Origin: Calonectria ilicicola
Taxonomy: Eukaryota; Ascomycota; Sordariomycetes; Hypocreales; Nectriaceae
Length of the DNA stretch: 64,000 nucleotides
Direction: 5' to 3'
NCBI GenBank assembly: GCA_020809705.1
Contig: CP085835.1
Span: forward strand, 434,001 to 498,000
The translations under genes and the position numbers were made by a program. Below are positions 41,722 through 53,893 of the stretch, piece after piece; the stretch's first letter is position 1, and every line of letters begins with the position of its first letter. Under the pieces are notes generated by a model that was not told the origin of the DNA, did not search any database, and saw only the letters and a program-made list of their open reading frames with translations.

Positions 41722-44700
41722 ACTGAAAGCGTCGAGTTGGCGGAGCCACACCAGAAATTGCGAATAGAGAAGACCTAAAATTTCAAATTGGGACCTGGGC
41801 TGATTTAAAAGAACACGCTATCTCTCGAAGTCGAGAAATGCTTGTGGGGCTGAACACCTTGCCAAAAGCAAAACAGTACTCAATCTGACAGCAAATATTA
41901 CTAGCCTCCAAAGTCCCTTTATTCGGTCACGTGTATGAAGTTCTTTGTATTGGCTTGTTTATGCCCCACAAGGGCATTTGGCTGAACGAGCTGAACGAGA
42001 TAGCTAATGAGAGCGGTCAGGCAAATTAGCGCCATCCTCTGTAGTAAGCAATGACGACGTCAGTAATTTCATTTGCTGACAGTTCATTGGCCCTTGCGGG
42101 GTAACCAAGGCACTTTGAGAAGTCCGAAATGGCCGAGACGCGAATTGCATCACGATAACTTCATCTCACGCTGATGATAAGCGCCAGTTTGGTGCCCCAT
42201 GAGGCTCAGACCGTTCCTGCAGTATTACCGGTCCACCCGAGTACGAGGGTGAACTCACTTTGATGTAACACAGTAAACTTCAAACTATTCCCGTTTTTCT
42301 CCACCTTGAGAGCAAGGGTAGTTCTCCGATTCAGAACTTCGGGACGCGCGCGTTGCGATGGCAGTTATATAATATAGGTCAGTATCGGCAGATTTGGTAT
42401 CAGCGATAAGAGCAGAGATAAAGGATCGCCCATTCGAAATACGCCATGCTCCACCAGGCCAGGACGAGACAGTCGAGCTCAATCACGCAAATGCATCAGT
42501 TCGTCTGACGAGGGTTAGATGAAACTTGGCCCGAGAACAGTCATTGAGAGGAGCGCACTCGCCGGGAGATCATGTGCCCTGCCACCACTAAAATTCTTTA
42601 AAACATGATTACATTTCTCATCCCGGAAATGCTTCTGCCTAATGATCTCGAATGACCTCGGATTGTATAGGTTCAGCTGATGAGATATGAGAGTATACAT
42701 TCACATACGAGAACCGTCATCCCATATTCGCCAGCGGGTCTTGCGGTTTCCAGTCGGAATGCACACAATGGATGATGACGTATTGCCTACCCATGAAATT
42801 CTACTGATCATAATGATGCCATTTTACGTTCTTCGAGTTCCATTGATGCAATGGGGGGCCAATTCCGCCAAATGAAGCATATGATACAAGATTAATGTAC
42901 CCCAAAAACTTTCAAGATGCAATAGAATTCAGCCTTATTACTGAGATGCTTATGCCAAGAGGCAATTGAATCATTGACACATTTGAGAAGCAGATCATCT
43001 TTGCATATTTTGACTGTCTTGATCATCATGGGCATACTCTGCATGGTTTCTACGTCCACACTATTCTTGAACCTCTCAGATGATCAACACTGCAGGCGCT
43101 TTGCACTATTCTATTCCCGGAATTTGGGTGGTTGGTTGGTAGAATGTGGCTTCATTTAGGTGGCGACAATTCAGCTTGGAACAAGAGCTGGACTCGAATT
43201 GAGAAATTCCCCATACCATATCAAGTGCAATTGTGCCATCTACACAGTCCAGAAAGAAATGACCCATGATCTTGGCTACATTCCAATTAGAAATGCTGAA
43301 TATCGAAACGTGGGACAGCGAATCCGCTCTTTACCAATGCCCCCAGCCATTTGCCACTTCCATCACATCACTCAAATTCTTTGTCAAAAGATTGTGCCTC
43401 AAGATTCTTTAAAAGTAAGGATTGAGATATTTACCTTCCGGAATAGAGCCTTCCGGCCCATATGGCTAACCAGTGGCGAACTTTTACTACACCTTCACTA
43501 ACCCATACAATTTTATTGCCATTAAAATTAAATGCTTGTTCTATAATATGGTTAATAAAATAGTTATTTGCATCGTAGCCCTAATTACGACGACTCCGTG
43601 ATCCAAAACACCTGGACTTGCTTTCCTATGGAGATAGCAACCGCCGCAAGTATTAAAAGAGATGCTGCCGCGATATGCGGGTGGCCGTTTCTGTATGCTA
43701 ATTGCCCAGCCGCATGTGCTAATGATATTGGCGTAAAGGTAAATTCGCACTTGGCCAGACCTCTTCAGCTGTGGCGTATGTGGAACGGTCGGGACGAGCA
43801 ACGATTTTAGTTGAATCATCGACGTCTACAGCATGGCTTCGTCACTGAAAAATTGTAGATCATTTTGTACGAAAGGGTCGGTAATGGGATGGCCTCAAAA
43901 GGGAAGGTCGTGATTCGTTGTCAAAGTATCATCTATGAAACAACCAGACATGACACAACATCATCATCTAGCCTCACACAATACACGGCATACATCCAAT
44001 ACGCGGCTCTTGAAACATTCAACTCCAATCACAGCTACTGTATAGTAGAGATTTTCGCTCGTCTCAATCCCGTGATGCAAATAATTCGAGTGCCATAAGC
44101 AATATGATTCTCGACAACAGGCTGCAATGAAGGTTCATTAAATTATTTCTAGTTCTACACTAATACTCAATATAGCTAACCCAGCGCACCCGTCTGCCTT
44201 TGAGTTTATACAACGTTCCTATTCGTTTAATTATCCTGTAGTTGGGTTAGCGACACCAAGCGGAAATACAGAGCATCTTATGTAATCCCGTTCATTCCAA
44301 ATATCCACTAGCTTGTGTCTCGGCGAACGGAGAATCCTTTCGGGTTCCCAGAGAATTTCCAGGGGCTAGGCGTTATGATCGGCAACGTTTAGAATAGTGT
44401 GATTTATACACTCACCTTCTTTGTTCGATTGGTTGCCATGAATAGTAAATCTAGGCATCCAGCTTGCTGGGAAGATTTGGGAAAATCCTCTCCCAATTGA
44501 TTCTCGACGCGCCCATAGCGATCGACAAAATATGATGCCATGCACCAGTTTTCGTACTGATTAATAACGCCAATCTAGTGTAATTATTTCCACATCGAAT
44601 CGGTAGTTTTCAGAAAATTCGTCAAGGGAATGTGATCCTCATTCACAATTGCCCTTGTAGTCGCAAACAAGGACAACGATGGTGGATCTAGAGAGAGTCG

Positions 44701-45456
44701 ACCCAAAACGAAACCTTAAACGTATTTTCGTCTGCTACGATCGTTTTATGATCTTTGCATTATCGTATTATATTCTGGGATTGAGAACACGGACCCATGG
44801 AATAAAAGCAATAGTTCGGATGGCAAAAACAAATTTCACACGGGCTTATACGAGATTCATTAATTGATATTAACAATTACCCACCATTTTTTAATTACCG
44901 CCATGCAAGACCAAAACAGTAAACCTCGTGAAAAATAACGGCAAAAAATGGCTTCATCCAAGTAAAACCGCCGGTTTGGTTAACCTTGATTCACAGATTG
45001 GTTTCGTTCAGTGCGTCACAATGTCCATTTGCGATCATTCTGAGTCATGTGCGTTCATCAGGAATTTTCCAGGTGACTCCACAGCGTTACGCGTCCAGAA
45101 TGCCAGAAATTCAAATTGGGCAAATCGCGTGGCATTGACATTCCATCAAGATCAGTGAGTGGCGATGGCTGGATCGTGCTAAGACATAGTCTGAGCGTCT
45201 GTTTTGTGGGGTGTTCCGCTCGAGTCGTTGCGGCCATTCCAGCGCCAATGCAAGCAACACCAGAGTTCGCCAAGAATTTTCAATCTTAGACATGGGCATG
45301 ATTCCTTGCCATTGTTAACTGAGACCTTGTCTATAAAACCTCAAGCTTGTGCGACAATTTATTTAATTCCGAATCACTCAATGTTTTAAGAACTACACTT
45401 CCACCATTCGCAAGATCCAACACCAGTACAACAGGAACATCATTTTGGCCAACAAA
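41722..45456. other. 3.7-kb gene-poor region
   Basis: No supported gene on either strand: open frames are under about 115 codons, overlap antisense to one another, and carry no motif. AT-rich in most of its second half. The left end holds the P450 promoter, the right end that of the CAP gene. I see no terminal inverted repeats, transposase remnants, tRNA or tandem arrays, but a decayed element could be missed by eye. Confidence 0.45.
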
Positions 45457-46278
45457 ATGTTGCCGTCTACGATTTACGCGCAATCGCTTCTTCTTTTTGG
45501 CATCCAATCAGCCATCAACGTCCATGCATCGCCTGCTGGCCTTAACGTCGGCCTTGGCGCTGGCGTTGGCGTTGTTTTGGAATTAGGCTCTCCCGATTAT
45601 ACCGTTGTTGAGATTGCGGCCAGAGATGCAGAACCCGAGCCAGTTGTGATGGACGAACCGGAAATCCTACCAAGAGCAATGACCTTGAGTGCAGGACAGA
45701 AAGAGGCATTACGACTACATAATGTCGCCCGAGCAAAGAAGAAGCTCAAGCCACTCGTCTGGGATGACGCTCTTTGGGCAGCTGCGTCAGCTTATGCACA
45801 GAAAATGGCTAAGAGTGGTGTTTTTGCTCACTCCGCTGCCAGCACGCGACCTGGGCAGGGAGAAAATCTAGCATATGCGTGGTATAGTTTGATGAAACAA
45901 CCACAAGGATAAATTGCTTATACTTTGCAGGTCCAGTTCTACCATTAACATGCCTATTGTTGTCGGCACAAATGGATGGTAAGTTCCCCCTCGAACATCA
46001 GAGCTGTACATTATTAATCCATTTAGGTTGGCGGAGGAAAGCAACTATCACAACGAGATTATTCCACAGGGCAACTTTGAGAAATATGGCCACTATAGTA
46101 GGTGTTTTTTTTTTCGCCATACGATCAAGGGACTAACAAAGGATGCGTTTCAGCCCAGATTATGTGGAACACTACGCTCAAAGTTGGCCTTGCCACTGCT
46201 TCCAATGGAAAGGGTGGTTGGTACACCGTCGGCCGATATTCGCCAGCAGGAAACATCTACGGCAAGCGACCGTATTAA
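45457..46278 (+). CDS. Secreted CAP (SCP/PR-1-like) protein
   Basis: Four exons (45457-45881, 45931-45978, 46027-46097, 46154-46278; introns 49, 48 and 56 nt) give 222 residues. Signal peptide MLPSTIYAQSLLLFGIQSAINVHA, a variable pro-region (residues of about 25-80), then the CAP domain: SAGQKEALRLHNVARAKKKL, PLVWDDALWAAASAYAQKMA, FAHSAAS, GENLAYAW, WLAEESNY, HYTQIMWNTT and GWYTVGRYSPAGN. The conserved His/Glu residues of the CAP cavity are present. Fungal members bind sterols or fatty acids or act at the plant interface; the function here is unknown. The first ATG of the frame was used. Confidence 0.92.
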
Positions 46279-47675
46279 ATTCGGAATAACCTAAACGCGA
46301 CGGTTTGAAGGAAATGAAATGATGGACGCAACGATGCAACGAGAATAAGCAAATTGTAATATGAAACAAAATTGTACTATGTCACTCACTCCAGGGTATC
46401 TATTTCACGGTTCAACACCGTTGTTTTAGTTTTCGGGACAGTTAAATAGTCGTTCGTTAAAAAAATACGAAAGTATTATGCCTGGGCAAAAATCCCGTTC
46501 ATTTGTAAAAGGAAAGTGTTGGGAGCCCAGAACCGAGTGGGATAATTATCTACAGTCGCGATTAAATTTGCCCACAAAGTATCCGAGGTGACCACGTTCA
46601 AAACCCACCTCTCTCTGCCATTTCAACCAACCGGAGTCCCGCCTGGCTTGTTTTCTGCACCAGATAAGCCAGATCTTGAATCAATCGGAAGGATTTGAGT
46701 ACTGTACTTCATCTCACTGGGGGCGAAGCGGCATCTCCTGACCATTTCTTCCTCACCAATGAGGCGTCTGGTATTAGGTTGAACCCACTTCCCCGCAAAG
46801 CATCTCGGCCGTGTCGGGATGGACGAGGAATAAGGTTGCTACCAATGACGAAGCAATGGACGCGCTTCGTGATTGCAGCGCCTCAAGACGGTTAGCGTTC
46901 CGGGCCATGACTCCGCAACCTTGGCTGGCAGCTTGGGTGAGAGCTAACAACGCGGGGTTGCGAGCTAAGGGACGCGCCAAACTAAATACCGTGTCTCTCC
47001 CCTCGGCCTGAACCCGTCGTGATTGGTGAAGGACGCCAAGGCCGTGGTCCTGGATGCCGACCCCTCAAGCCGTTGCGGCCTCGCAAACCTCTTTGCGCCC
47101 GTCTCCGAGGATTCGGTGCCCTGACGCGCTTAAGCTTAATTGTTACAGTTTGGGCCGCGGATGCTGGCCCATTGCCACATGGAACTCATCCATTCAAAGT
47201 GGGAAGAGCAGTCGCCGCCTCGCCGCATTGCCGTGGGGAAACCCCAGAAAATGGACGCGCAGCATGCACCCCAAGATGCTCCCAAGGTCGCCTATCCCTG
47301 TTGCCAAGAGCATTTCGCCGAGGCCCCACGTCTGCTCACCGTGGCATTCTCTGGGGAACCCTCCTCTCATATTGCTTTCTTCAGTCTAGGTCGATCTAGA
47401 CCCCATCGGTTACGAGTGTGGCGTCTGGATGCCTGGGGTTCCATTGGTCTTTTTGCTATCGAGAGCGGTAAGCTGGAGGACAAACGGCCAGACGATGAAA
47501 TCGCCAAGAGATGCAGTCACCCAGGAAGATGGGAAGCTAGAGAGGCTCGGAGTAAAGTATAAAGCCAGCCGCTAAGCCGCTGTTTGAAGAAATGATGCCC
47601 ACGCAATTTAAATTGTAGCCAGCAAACATTGTATCCCCTTAATCTTGCAACACAGTTGCTCCCAGCGTCGTCGCC
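46279..47675. other. Intergenic, GC-rich second half upstream of MFS gene
   Basis: From about 46700 to 47570 the sequence is richer in G+C than its surroundings and all three plus frames stay open for over 100 codons in places (47019-47562). None shows a family motif or a splice-consistent model. I read it as promoter sequence with chance open frames. Confidence 0.4.
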
Positions 47676-49307
47676 ATGCCGAAGCCGACGATAGAACACA
47701 TTGACAACCACGACACTGTCGAAGATCTCAACGATGCGAGCCTTCAGAATGCCGCTGAGAAGGGCCAAACGGCAACAGACAAGTGCGAATATTTGTAACA
47801 GACCTATATATCACTTTGGCTAATTTTGTTGCAGATATGGCGAATCTCTAGTCCAGTACGATCCCGTTGCCGAGCGCCGATTGCGTCTGAAGATCGATCT
47901 TTACATTGTCCCGCTTGTGGCCCTTCTATATCTGTTCTGCTTTATCGACCGTGCAAATATTGGTATGCTACCTCGACATAGATTGGCAACCGTTTGTTGG
48001 CTAACCTGGGTATAGGAAATGCCAAAATCGCCGGACTCGATACCGATCTCAACATGAAAGGCTACGATTACAACATGATCATCTCCGTCTTTTACATATC
48101 TTATATCTTGTTTGAAATCCCCGCGAATCTTCTGTGCAAATGGATGGGGCCAGGCTGGTTCCTCCCTCTGACGACACTGCTATTCGGAATCGCATCGCTT
48201 GGTACTGCGTTCGTTGAGACCACCCCACAACTTGCTGGCGTGCGCTTTATTCTTGGTATTTTTGAAGCAGGAATGCTACCGGGAATTGCTTACTATCTCT
48301 CTCGCTGGTATCGACGCGCCGAATTGGCCTTCCGACTTGGACTGTACATCGTTATGGCACCACTTGCAGGCGCCTTTGGTGGTCTCTTAGCCTCTGCGAT
48401 TCTTAGCCTCGACAACTTCGGTAGTCTTCATCGATGGAAAATGATCTTTGCAATTGAGGGCATTATTACTATTGGACTGGCGTTGATCGCCTTTGTCTTA
48501 CTTACCGATCGCCCGGAAACAGCTCGCTGGCTAACCCAGGAGGAAAAGGACTTGGCAATTGCTCGTGTCAAGTCTGAGCGCGTTGGTACAACCGCGGTGC
48601 TTGATAAGATCGACACCACCAAGCTGCTCCGAGGAATATTTTCACCAATCACTCTTAGTACCAGCTTCGTCTTCCTTCTCGACAATATTACTGTGCAAGG
48701 CCTTGCGTTCTTCCTACCGACAATTGTGAGAACCATTTACACACAAAAGACTCTTGTTCAGCAGCAACTTCGTACAGTTCCGCCTTACATTGTCGGAGCC
48801 TTCTTCACTCTCGTATTTCCATGGATTAGCTCGAGAATCGATAAGCGACAGATCTTCTTTATTGCGTGTGCACCTCTGTGTATGGTGGGGTATTGCATGT
48901 TTCTGGCCTCTGAAGACAGCACTGTACGCTACGGCGCTACGTTCCTTGTTGCATCATCCTGCTTTGCGTTGGGCCCTCTCACAAACGCGCAGGTTTCGGC
49001 CAACGTTGTTTCCGATACGGCCCGAAGTGCAGCCATCGGCATGAATGTTATGATGGGCAACGTTGGTGGCTTGATCTCCGCCTGGTCATTTTTGCCGTGG
49101 GATGCGCCTAACTATCACATCGGCAATGGCCTGAACTTGGCGACCTCTGGGGTTATTTTAATTGTCAGTAGTTTGACATTGGTCTGGATGAAGAGAGAGA
49201 ATAAGAAGAAGGATTCCCGAGATGTGGACGGAGAGCTGAGTGGATTGACTCAAGAAGAAATTGAAGATTTGGATTGGAAGCACCCGGCTTTTAGGTGGAG
49301 ACCTTGA
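47676..49307 (+). CDS. MFS transporter, Dal5/TNA1-type (anion:cation symporter family)
   Basis: Exons 47676-47782, 47835-47962 and 48016-49307 (introns 52 and 53 nt) give 508 residues. After a hydrophilic N-terminus, KIDLYIVPLVALLYLFCFIDRANIGNAKI is the signature first helix of the allantoate/nicotinate permease family and spans the second intron. About 12 transmembrane helices follow, with YYLSRWYRRAELAFRLGLY in the loop between helices 4 and 5 and RPETARWLTQEEKDLA in the central cytoplasmic loop. It would import a small organic anion or vitamin-like compound by proton symport at the plasma membrane. Substrate cannot be told from sequence. The C-terminus is cytosolic and charged. Confidence 0.93.
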
Positions 49308-49556
49308 GAAAGAGAACTTGTGATTTTAGTAGGTCTATGTAGAATCACTGCTATGCTTTTAGGCTGAATAGGAGATAGTCACAAATTGAACACATGAATA
49401 CATCATCAAGAAAATTTGATCAAATGTTATCTACCCAAAGGGTTTGAGTGAAATCTGTATATTTCTAGTGCAAAGCAGGATTTTCTAGCTTTCTAGGTAG
49501 TTGCGGAATAAGCTGGACCTATATATCTTGAGTGATGAGACGTTGTAAAGCCAGAT

Positions 49557-50178
49557 TTAATCATCCAAACCAGCGCAGCTCTCAGATGTTTCGGAAGTGA
49601 TTTCAGAGTAAGGGTAAGGGTCAGTCCAAATCAAATCATATCGGTCGTCGGCATAGTTGTCCACATCGTCGGCGCCAAGAGCCTCGGCGATGTTGTTCAA
49701 CTCCTTGTGCTCCCAGCTGGAAGTAGATTAGTCACATATCATCTAAAACGTACGGAGGAAGGGTCGTACCAAATGAGAATGTTGCCGCTGCCAGAGTAGT
49801 CCTTGACCACATCGGCTACGCAATCCTCGTCATCTCGGTCGCAAGAGGTATCAACAGTCAATCCAAGATCGTTCGCAAGGGGAAGAACCGTGTCATATGG
49901 TCTCTCTCTGGATCCATCTGGTAATTTGCAGGTAATTTGTTAGAAATGGCAACTCTAAAATGTGACTACTTACCAGACTTGTACGCCTGAGCCATGATAT
50001 GGCCGATGTTATAGCTGGAGCTAGCACCAAAAACACTTCGCAGGCATTGCGCGCGCTCCAATCCCTGAGTGCTCAAGCCGGTGCCGCCATCAGAAGGCTT
50101 TTCGCCGTGGCGAATGAGGTAGACGGTTGGGTTGCAAGCCGTGAGGGCAGCAAAACAAACTAAGGAGCACAACCTCAT
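49557..50178 (-). CDS. Small secreted histidine phosphatase-superfamily protein
   Basis: Exons 50178-49974, 49917-49770 and 49716-49557 (introns 56 and 53 nt) give 170 residues. The signal-like N-terminus MRLCSLVCFAALTAC precedes VYLIRHGEKP, which carries the RHG motif (Arg23, His24, Gly25) of the phosphoglycerate mutase-like fold. A second catalytic His is in NILICWEHKEL, and the usual ALSTQGLERAQCL-type helix reads GLSTQGLERAQCL. It ends in an acidic tail (TSETSESCAGLDD). Likely an extracellular phosphatase or a related non-mutase enzyme; the substrate is unknown. A start 10 codons upstream (50208) is possible, but the shorter one gives a better signal peptide. Confidence 0.87.
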
Positions 50179-50996
50179 ATTTGACACGTGGCGAGGGACA
50201 ATTAACACATGAGCTTGTCTTTTTCAATGACTTGTCACTGCTAGAAGCATCTGTCTTTATAATAAGTCACCTTCATGGATCACAGATTCAAATCTCGGGT
50301 ACACGGCATGGGGCGGGAAGCACACTTACGTCGATCATTGTACTATTTACATGCTAACCTTGCCGTGATTTGTTTACCATCGCGCGGGTACCTTGTAGGA
50401 TTTCGTGCGAAACGCGCTATGCTGACGCACGTGCGACCACAGTGCAACACAACTCGCTCTGAGTCATCCGCTCTTGGCCTATGATCCGCATTTAGACACC
50501 GAGGCCTGGGATCTGATCAATCAGTTGTTCAACTCCAGCTTCCTATCTGGGAAAAGACGCTGCCTTGTGGGCGAATAGCGTGTTTCCCCATATTTTCCGG
50601 ATTCCGACTACATTTAAATATGCACGCATTGGGTGTCGGTGTGGTTTTTGGGCAACGCTGTATTGGAATTGCTCATTCTTAACTAAATATCGTTTAACTG
50701 CCAATGAGGGTTGGTTTAGATCATCATCGGTAACTGATGAGGAACATTGACGCATGATCATCATGCTAAGTCAGCATTGGTGCGGGGCTGCAGTTTCTTC
50801 AGCGGCAGGCAATGTATTCAATTGTCTTTCTAGAAATAGAGGTTTTGCTATGTACCCGAATTACAGGATCTAATTATTGACAGATTTTAAGATGAAATTT
50901 GCGTGGATATATTCTTGGTCGTAGATACTAATCTTATAACTTGGATCACCCCTGCCTTCCCCCAGCGATAAAAAGCCGCTCCTAACAGTATTTATT
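50179..50996. other. Intergenic, phosphatase promoter and regulator 3' flank
   Basis: 818 bp between same-strand genes on the minus strand. Overlapping short frames at 50543-50764 are not supported. Nothing else seen. Confidence 0.45.
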
Positions 50997-53215
50997 TTAT
51001 TCCTCATCTGGCGGTAGGGGAGTATCAATTGGGAGAATATTCATTAAGTCCGCGGTGAATACGTTGGAGTCAAAAGTCGAAAATATGTCTTGAATATTGT
51101 GCTGCGATTTTTCAGACCTGGGTTGTCTGAATTCAAACGGAATCCAAGCGTTAAAATCAAACTCTTCAACGTCGCACCAAGATTCGTTCTGTCCTATTGC
51201 GGATTCTTGTTCTCTTTCGTGGCTGGTTGGCGAAGTACTGATATCTTTGGGTGTGGTAGACAGGTGAGCTGGCTGTCTCGCAACTACCTCTTCCACTATC
51301 CTAAGCATTTCAGCGACAGAGATTTTTGTATGATTGGCAGGTTCATCCTGTATCATTTCCCGTATGCACTGAAGTGCCATCTCAATATATTTCTTGTTGT
51401 ATTCGAACTTGAACGGGTGTCTTAAACTGTCGTAAAGCAGAACCACCGAGCTTGACTCCAAAAAGAAGGTGCTGATTCGGACATTCTGTCCAGTGAAAAG
51501 TTAGACCCTTGTGAATTGAGAGTTCGGTAATATTTTTCAAACCTTGCATGTCTTATCTTGATTGAAAATGGTACGTGTAGAAACAATAGCATCTTGTGCC
51601 GAGTTCAAAGCAAATCTACACGCCTGTTGCAACCACATTGGTGTTTCTAATGAGACTTCCAGGTTCCTCCCTCGACTTAGCGCATATTCAGCGATGAGAA
51701 ACGGACGAAAGGTCAAGAGGGCTGTCAGGTAGTATGCTAGGGAAAATCAGCTCTTTCTTTCCTTTTTGCATGTCGCTATTTTGTACGTAATCCCGTATGA
51801 AGCATCAGAATACTTACTGTGGCGCAGGTATAGCAATTGGAAAGCGTTTGAGACAATCTGGGAGTCTTCAACCCGTGCCGAATTCAACTTGAAGTCTTCA
51901 GAAAGGCTTTCAAGATCTCGTCGCATTTTCTCTGCGAATGTATATAGGCCCCACAAAGATGTACACTGCTTGCTATAGATTCCAATTGCACTATCCTCAG
52001 CAAGCATGGCAATCTTGCACAGACCAATGAGAAAGGGCTTTTCCTCTGGAAATGGAACATTGATATTCGCCTTCTTCAATGAACTATCACGGCCGGACAC
52101 CAGCGCTTGAACCCTGTAATAATAGCCTTGTTTAGCTTTAGCGACAGTTAGTTCAATGTAGCAACTTACGTTTCATGATAGTATACTGCCCATAATATCA
52201 CTCGACGCTGTCGTAGACTTTCGCTGACCACTGTTTCGCCTTTATCCACGTTCAGCCCCATGGCATGCACCTTTCGGCAAGCGATGCCTATGTTAAGGAA
52301 TGCCGCATTCGGCCGGCCCATATGGTTCTGATATTGAGCCAGAAGCAGAGAGATCTGGATCATGGCTAGGCTGACTACATCATCAAATGAATTTGCTTGC
52401 TGTTTGGCCAGGCTGAACAACATCTCTGCTAGATTAGTGGCGTTTGTTTGAAGTGCACCATTTGCAAGAATGGCTAGGGCGAGAGCTCTAACCTGAGAAG
52501 GCGATTGGATAGACTCGTCAGATGCTGTGTATAAGGAATCAACAAGGTCATCTAATTCGCTGTCTGAGAAATAAGGTAGTAAGTGATGGATAGTCTTTTT
52601 GTAATATTTGAGGAACACAAGAGCTTGTTCTCGAGGAAGCGTTCGAGAAAAATCCGCACTGTCATGGAACTGCTCAAGAAGAGGAATGATGATTCGCGAC
52701 GGTGTTCCGAAGAAGAATTGCCGTTGCTTGAAGAGATCTAGCCCAATGCTGCCTTCTTGAGTGGGCCCTGGCCCATCATTGTGACCCTGTCGCGCATTTG
52801 ACGTAGGCTCTGACAAGAGGTAATGAAGTTGTTGTAAAAAGGCAAAAGCAGATGATGCGCCATAAAAAAGATGTGGGTTCGTCAAGAAGTCAGATTCGAG
52901 CCCATGGGCTGCCGTGACGCTAGAATAGACGGGTCTATGAGCCGTGTCGTCCGATGTCACCTTAGAGGCACTACCTGTGGCCAGTCCCATGAGACTATCT
53001 GGCGAACCTGCCACTGTTGCGGGCGGCCTATCATCATGGGAAGCATTTTCATGTCGCCTGGATGGTCCCCTGTCTCGTGCCCGGCGTCGATAGGTGCATT
53101 GAATGACAATGTTCCTTTCGACACACCGCCGACAGGGCTCGTGACCACTGCACTTGTATTTTGATTTGCGACAGGCCTCGCATGCCTTGGAGATGTTCAG
53201 CCCCCTTCGAGCCAT
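50997..53215 (-). CDS. Zn2Cys6 transcription factor
   Basis: Four exons (53215-52170, 52113-51818, 51736-51543, 51485-50997; introns 56, 81 and 57 nt) give 674 residues. The zinc cluster is Cys12, 15, 22, 28, 31 and 40 in C-EA-C-RKSKYK-C-SGHEP-C-RR-C-VERNIVIQ-C; the last loop has eight residues. A basic linker (RRRARDRGPSRR) follows. The fungal_trans region has FLKYYKKTIHHLLPYFSDSELDDLV, ACRKVHAMGLNVDKGE and RRVILWAVYYHET. The C-terminus is acidic and Asp/Phe-rich (VEEFDFNAWIPFEF), a possible activation domain. It lies just downstream of and in the same orientation as another Zn2Cys6 gene; target genes are unknown. Confidence 0.92.
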
Positions 53216-53893
53216 GTCTGCTGTGGTTTATAGAAGGAAGGATATTCTTGGAGCTGAACAGATCATGATTATTACCAGTAAGCATTGCGTCAAGACCCAC
53301 TCCCGTAACTCCGTTATTCCGTAACCCCGACCTACGATTATCCACCTGAATTACAGCTCCATGTGGCCTAATGCGACCAAATACAGTAAGCTTGAAACAC
53401 CAAACAGGAACAAGTCCATTTGTCTTTATTCAGAGCTAATGGGATAGGCTATTCCTGCACCAGAGAAGCACTCTCTTGAGCTCATCACCAGAGTGCAACA
53501 AGATGCCAGATCCTCCGGGAGCCGATGTACATCATGTTTTTCCCCCAGGGATGTAAAAAAAGAGAGAAAAAAAAAAAGGATACAATTTAGGAGCAATAAG
53601 TGACAGTCATTAAGGCTTCGTGAACCAGTATGGCAACTGCACAGTTGGTAGCGTAAAAGGGTAAAAACGATAATAACAGTCAGTGTTCTGGACCGTCATT
53701 TGTCTCTTTGCCCAGATATGGTATATCTAGTGTCTCCTCTGCTTTATGTTTGATAATACATTGCACTAATTCCAAACATTTCTTTCTAATATGTGAAAAA
53801 GGCTCTTCACAGTAATAATCAATGATGGTCAGAGAGTGTGCCGATGAAGAGACGCACCGCTACTTTTAATCAAACCATATATGCCCTTTATGT
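53216..53893. other. Intergenic between tandem regulator genes
   Basis: 678 bp holding the promoter of the regulator at 50997-53215 and the 3' flank of the next. An A-rich tract lies at about 53557-53578. No gene seen. Confidence 0.5.

Noticed and set aside
43160..43501. 113-codon plus-strand open frame
   Set aside because: Starts well but has no signal peptide, domain or splice partner; a frame this long is expected by chance in a 3.7-kb spacer.
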